DNA of 8,844 bases from Nitrospiraceae bacterium (GTDB lineage Bacteria > Nitrospirota > Nitrospiria > Nitrospirales > UBA8639): assembly GCA_003523945.1 (NCBI GenBank), contig DOFS01000387.1:4453-13296 (forward strand), written 5' to 3'. Below the pieces are notes generated by a model. That model did no database searches. It saw only the letters and a program-made list of their open reading frames with translations, and was not told the origin of the DNA. The stretch's first letter is position 1. Every line of letters begins with the position of its first letter. Both the position numbers and the translations under genes were made by a program. Positions 7,701 through 8,844 of this stretch are shown one piece after another.

Positions 7701-8182
7701 CGTCTCCCATCCAAGACGTATTGGGTTCTTCCAAATGGATTCATATAGAGGGCAATGGTGAGGGTCATTGGTGCCAAAAAGAGGGAGAGGAAGTGTTCCG
7801 CCTGCTTCGTCAATTAAAAGATGCCGGAGTAATCCCAGATCTCTATATCATCACCCCGTTTGTGAATGTGGCAGACCATCTACGACGAGGGTTGCATGAT
7901 AGTAAACTAATGAGCGGATGGGTTGAGCAAGACTCCTGGCAATGGACCAACGAGCGAATTGGGACCATTCACACAGCGCAGGGGCGGGAAGCTGAGGCAG
8001 TGATTCTTGTCTTGGGGGCCCCTCACCCGACACAAACCGGAGCTCGTAGCTGGGCCGGAGGTCGCCCGAACTTGCTGAACGTGGCTGTTACTCGAGCAAA
8101 GGAAGTCATTTATGTCATTGGTAATCGCCAGCTGTGGCGAGAAGCTGGGTTGTTCCAAGAACTTGATAAACGATTTCCTTGA
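4733..8182 (+). CDS. large superfamily 1 (UPF1-like) helicase with AAA_11/AAA_12-type core
   Basis: The 1149-residue protein is a putative ATP-dependent nucleic-acid helicase or translocase. Residues 1-57 form a charged helical module and 58-120 a proline-rich linker. Residues about 124-400 form a conserved-looking domain I cannot name (for example SAWTALEILSPPSF and YYQVVLGAIKME). Core motifs follow in order: Q-motif-like LLQQAAVN (404-411), Walker A GPPGTGKTT (427-435), ASSNNKAVENV (493-503), Walker B LLVDEAGQA (868-876), GDPVQ (895-899), VHRRCSEPM (961-969), IITPF (1039-1043), TIHTAQGRE (1078-1086) and NVAVTRAK with arginine finger R1121 (1116-1123). About 435 residues separate Walker A and B, including likely coiled coils (about 605-640 and 715-754), as in UPF1-like helicases with a stalk. 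All catalytic motifs look intact. ATG 4733 is the first start after an in-frame TGA at 4694 and has no Shine-Dalgarno sequence. The 5' end is AT-rich, the rest more balanced. Relatives occur in some defence systems; the role here is unproven. Confidence 0.9.
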   Translation: MARPFFNSSIQELERQFHENNNNHKVLQTLQEELTYRKTPRAKKLADQVKNRLDLFGSPPITHEPKSQEPPPPLPQSPQPTAHSDERPPPDQPSKKVPNGSGPLRPEPPKGPTIHPPVSNRPEDILSAWTALEILSPPSFIRPEDLASGDRRRVASLGESPLPWERSERSRPNYRLYYQVVLGAIKMEPAVGLLLERYGDTRPERPSTRGKAVLAIVVVNRQGQLVDSPAVGISSFGWGVMTALKGELADLANWPSVESKLVEKIEKRLLGVMTGNEDESELRKRPLTQAVLMAAYNALVQELDLPNDWVEPPEFAIRSYTFFKDPNPPEPLLLNSFFLADLAIARTLFSEGKATPNLKRYLGVEGPHTPLDLLGAPTALAEAVSPALTPLGRWPGQGRQPLVLLQQAAVNLAFQETCTGGLLGINGPPGTGKTTLLRDLVAGIVVKRAKAMVAFNDPEKAFDHSGQKLKAGNGWIHLYRLNQSLRGFEMVVASSNNKAVENVSAELPTLAAIATDATELRYFKTLSDALHQSETWGTIAAVLGNAQNRSRFKQIFWWDDDNGLNSYLRAVGGSVQELETVDPETGKPKRRKPIIVDAESPPIGREEALKRWKEARQRFRSALEKSRQCQSWLESLHIDLNRLPALDREEADAKVKRDAALEIVRRLKGMGAKGLQVFSDIALQLPSPEDDLRKHDLAKPGFWARLFRTKSMRKWIELRNAFLEWQNVENDWEKACAENHQVKQRIADAQQKHGVVLMGPSFFDLEHGKRHQMTPWFSPDAQRLRDEVFISAMAVHRAFIDTAAKPLRHNLGALMNVFTSQTLPGPEKQALLPDLWASLFLVIPLISTTFASVNRMLGKLPLQSLGWLLVDEAGQALPQAAVGAIMRTRRAVMVGDPVQIEPVVVLPDSLTNAICRCFGIDPDHYGAPSASVQTRGDAASTYASEFQTRTGSRSVGVPLLVHRRCSEPMFSISNSIAYSGLMVSAKSPKPSPIQDVLGSSKWIHIEGNGEGHWCQKEGEEVFRLLRQLKDAGVIPDLYIITPFVNVADHLRRGLHDSKLMSGWVEQDSWQWTNERIGTIHTAQGREAEAVILVLGAPHPTQTGARSWAGGRPNLLNVAVTRAKEVIYVIGNRQLWREAGLFQELDKRFP

Positions 8183-8286
8183 GGGGCTATACCCTATAGA
8201 ATAAAAAGAGGTTATCAGGTTGATGCCCAGGTTCTTGTAGGAGCGGAGAACAAAAATGACTTAGGAAAACATATTCACCCGTCGCA
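8183..8286. other. convergent spacer between helicase and toxin genes
   Basis: This 104-base gap lies where the helicase and the minus-strand toxin gene converge. It has a short palindrome CTATACCCTATAG (8187-8199) directly after the helicase stop, but the stem is only five AT-rich pairs. No credible gene or strong terminator is visible. Confidence 0.45.
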
Positions 8287-8592
8287 TTAATCACGCTCAA
8301 GGCGTTTCCTTATCCACTGTGGGTCTCTTCCTCCGTATAGGACGGCTAAAATCGCCACAGTATTTTGCTCCACCAGGTAAAAGATTTTGTAGGGGAACCG
8401 TTTGATGAGATGTCGACGGATTCCACGATATAGTTCGGGATAAACCAACGGCGTTCTTTCTAGAAACCGGAAACCAGCATCCAGTTGCAAAAGAAAGTCA
8501 TGCCCCAAGCCTTTCCTTCGTTCTTCATACCATCGAAACGCCTCGGAAAGGTCCTGTTCCGCTTTTGGAAGAACGGTCAGGTTAAAGGCCAT
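8287..8592 (-). CDS. ParE/RelE-superfamily toxin of a type II toxin-antitoxin pair
   Basis: This is a 101-residue basic protein with the ParE/RelE toxin layout. It begins with FNLTVLPKAEQDLSEAFRWY (3-22), which is strand one plus the helix with the conserved A-x2-D and WYE. GLGHDFLLQLDAGFRFLE (28-45) is the second helix. The conserved beta core follows: RRHLIKRFPYKIFYLV (59-74) and AVLYGGRDPQWIRKRL (83-98). Where relatives often have H-x-x-RDP, this one has YGGRDP. Members either block DNA gyrase (ParE) or cut ribosome-bound mRNA (RelE); the sequence alone does not say which, although the FPY and RDP-x-W-x3-R pattern is commonest in the ParE-like branch. Its ATG is separated by one base from the antitoxin stop and lacks a strong ribosome binding site, implying translational coupling to the antitoxin. 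The length is normal and the gene appears intact. Confidence 0.88.
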   Translation of the reverse strand: MAFNLTVLPKAEQDLSEAFRWYEERRKGLGHDFLLQLDAGFRFLERTPLVYPELYRGIRRHLIKRFPYKIFYLVEQNTVAILAVLYGGRDPQWIRKRLERD

Positions 8593-8593
8593 C

Positions 8594-8809
8594 TTAGCGG
8601 GTTATTCGTTTGAAAACCGATTCCCATGGAGAGCCGGCGGCGGGGTTCTGATGATAGGCATTGAGCCGTTCATCCAGTAAGGTCTTTTCTTCTTCCGTGA
8701 GTTCCACCACGTCAGCCTGACTTGCAATAGTATCCCAAATATCCTCCACAAGTTGGATGCGTTCTGGAATGGATAAGCGAAGAGCATCGGCTGCGGTCAG
8801 TTTATTCAT
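8594..8809 (-). CDS. antitoxin partner of the ParE/RelE-like toxin (addiction module component family)
   Basis: This 71-residue helical protein belongs to the same 'putative addiction module component' family as the orphan at 3682. Shared features are IPERIQLVEDIWDTIAS (14-30) and LTEEEKTLLDERLNAY (37-52). The tail GSPWESVFKRI (59-69) is normal for the family and is expected to bind and mask the toxin. The ATG at 8809 is preceded by a strong ribosome binding site GGAGGAG (8819-8813 on this strand), while the downstream toxin has only a weak one. That ratio favours excess antitoxin, as type II modules require. The antitoxin-first order with a one-base gap indicates a two-gene operon. The promoter would lie at or beyond the right edge of the window, where only 24 further bases are visible. 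In type II systems the antitoxin commonly represses its own operon; no operator can be judged here. Confidence 0.88.
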   Translation of the reverse strand: MNKLTAADALRLSIPERIQLVEDIWDTIASQADVVELTEEEKTLLDERLNAYHQNPAAGSPWESVFKRITR

Positions 8810-8844
8810 CGTCTCCTCCCATCGTACAATGGCTTCGTCCTGAA

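Noticed and set aside
8187..8199. CTATACCCTATAG as a terminator for the helicase
   Set aside because: The stem has only five mostly AT pairs with a three-base loop and no T run after it.
1..8844. tRNA, rRNA, CRISPR array or insertion-sequence transposase
   Set aside because: No regularly spaced repeats, cloverleaf-like segments, rRNA-like sequence or transposase motifs were found.

Overview
The window is bacterial chromosomal DNA, probably from a Gram-negative species. Genes are closely packed, and NhaA, ParE-type toxin-antitoxin and HEAT-repeat proteins are all common in such genomes. The mix is compatible with Nitrospirota or Deltaproteobacteria-like lineages, but nothing in the sequence fixes the taxon.

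Layout. (1) Bases 1-588 hold the 3' half of a Na+/H+ antiporter gene (nhaA), cut by the left edge. (2) Bases 711-1706, on the minus strand and convergent with nhaA, encode a membrane-anchored protein of unknown function with a C-terminal HEAT-like repeat. (3) A divergent intergenic region (about 1707-1979) precedes a GC-rich gene at 1980-3566. That gene encodes a cytoplasmic PGAP1/lipase-like alpha/beta hydrolase with an uncharacterised C-terminal domain. (4) Bases 3682-3891 encode an orphan antitoxin of the 'addiction module component' family, with no toxin behind it. (5) From about 3892 the sequence turns strongly AT-rich. It holds a small alpha-helical protein gene (3958-4577) broken by one -1 frameshift, then a long imperfect hairpin (4628-4672), then a large 1149-residue superfamily 1 (UPF1-like) helicase (4733-8182). 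(6) Converging on the helicase from the right is a complete minus-strand toxin-antitoxin pair: antitoxin 8594-8809 and ParE/RelE-like toxin 8287-8592. Its antitoxin is clearly homologous to the orphan at 3682.

How the parts relate. The left portion (nhaA and the HEAT protein) looks like ordinary chromosome. The right portion looks accessory: the base composition shifts abruptly, two related antitoxins bracket a helicase cassette, one gene is decaying or miscalled, and the hydrolase differs in composition. The best candidate for an undescribed system is the pair at 3958-8182, a small helical protein plus a multi-domain SF1 helicase with an unassigned N-terminal half. Large SF1 helicases of this kind occur in some anti-phage systems. 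A defence role here is inference only, since no nuclease, kinase or other recognised effector is visible beside it.
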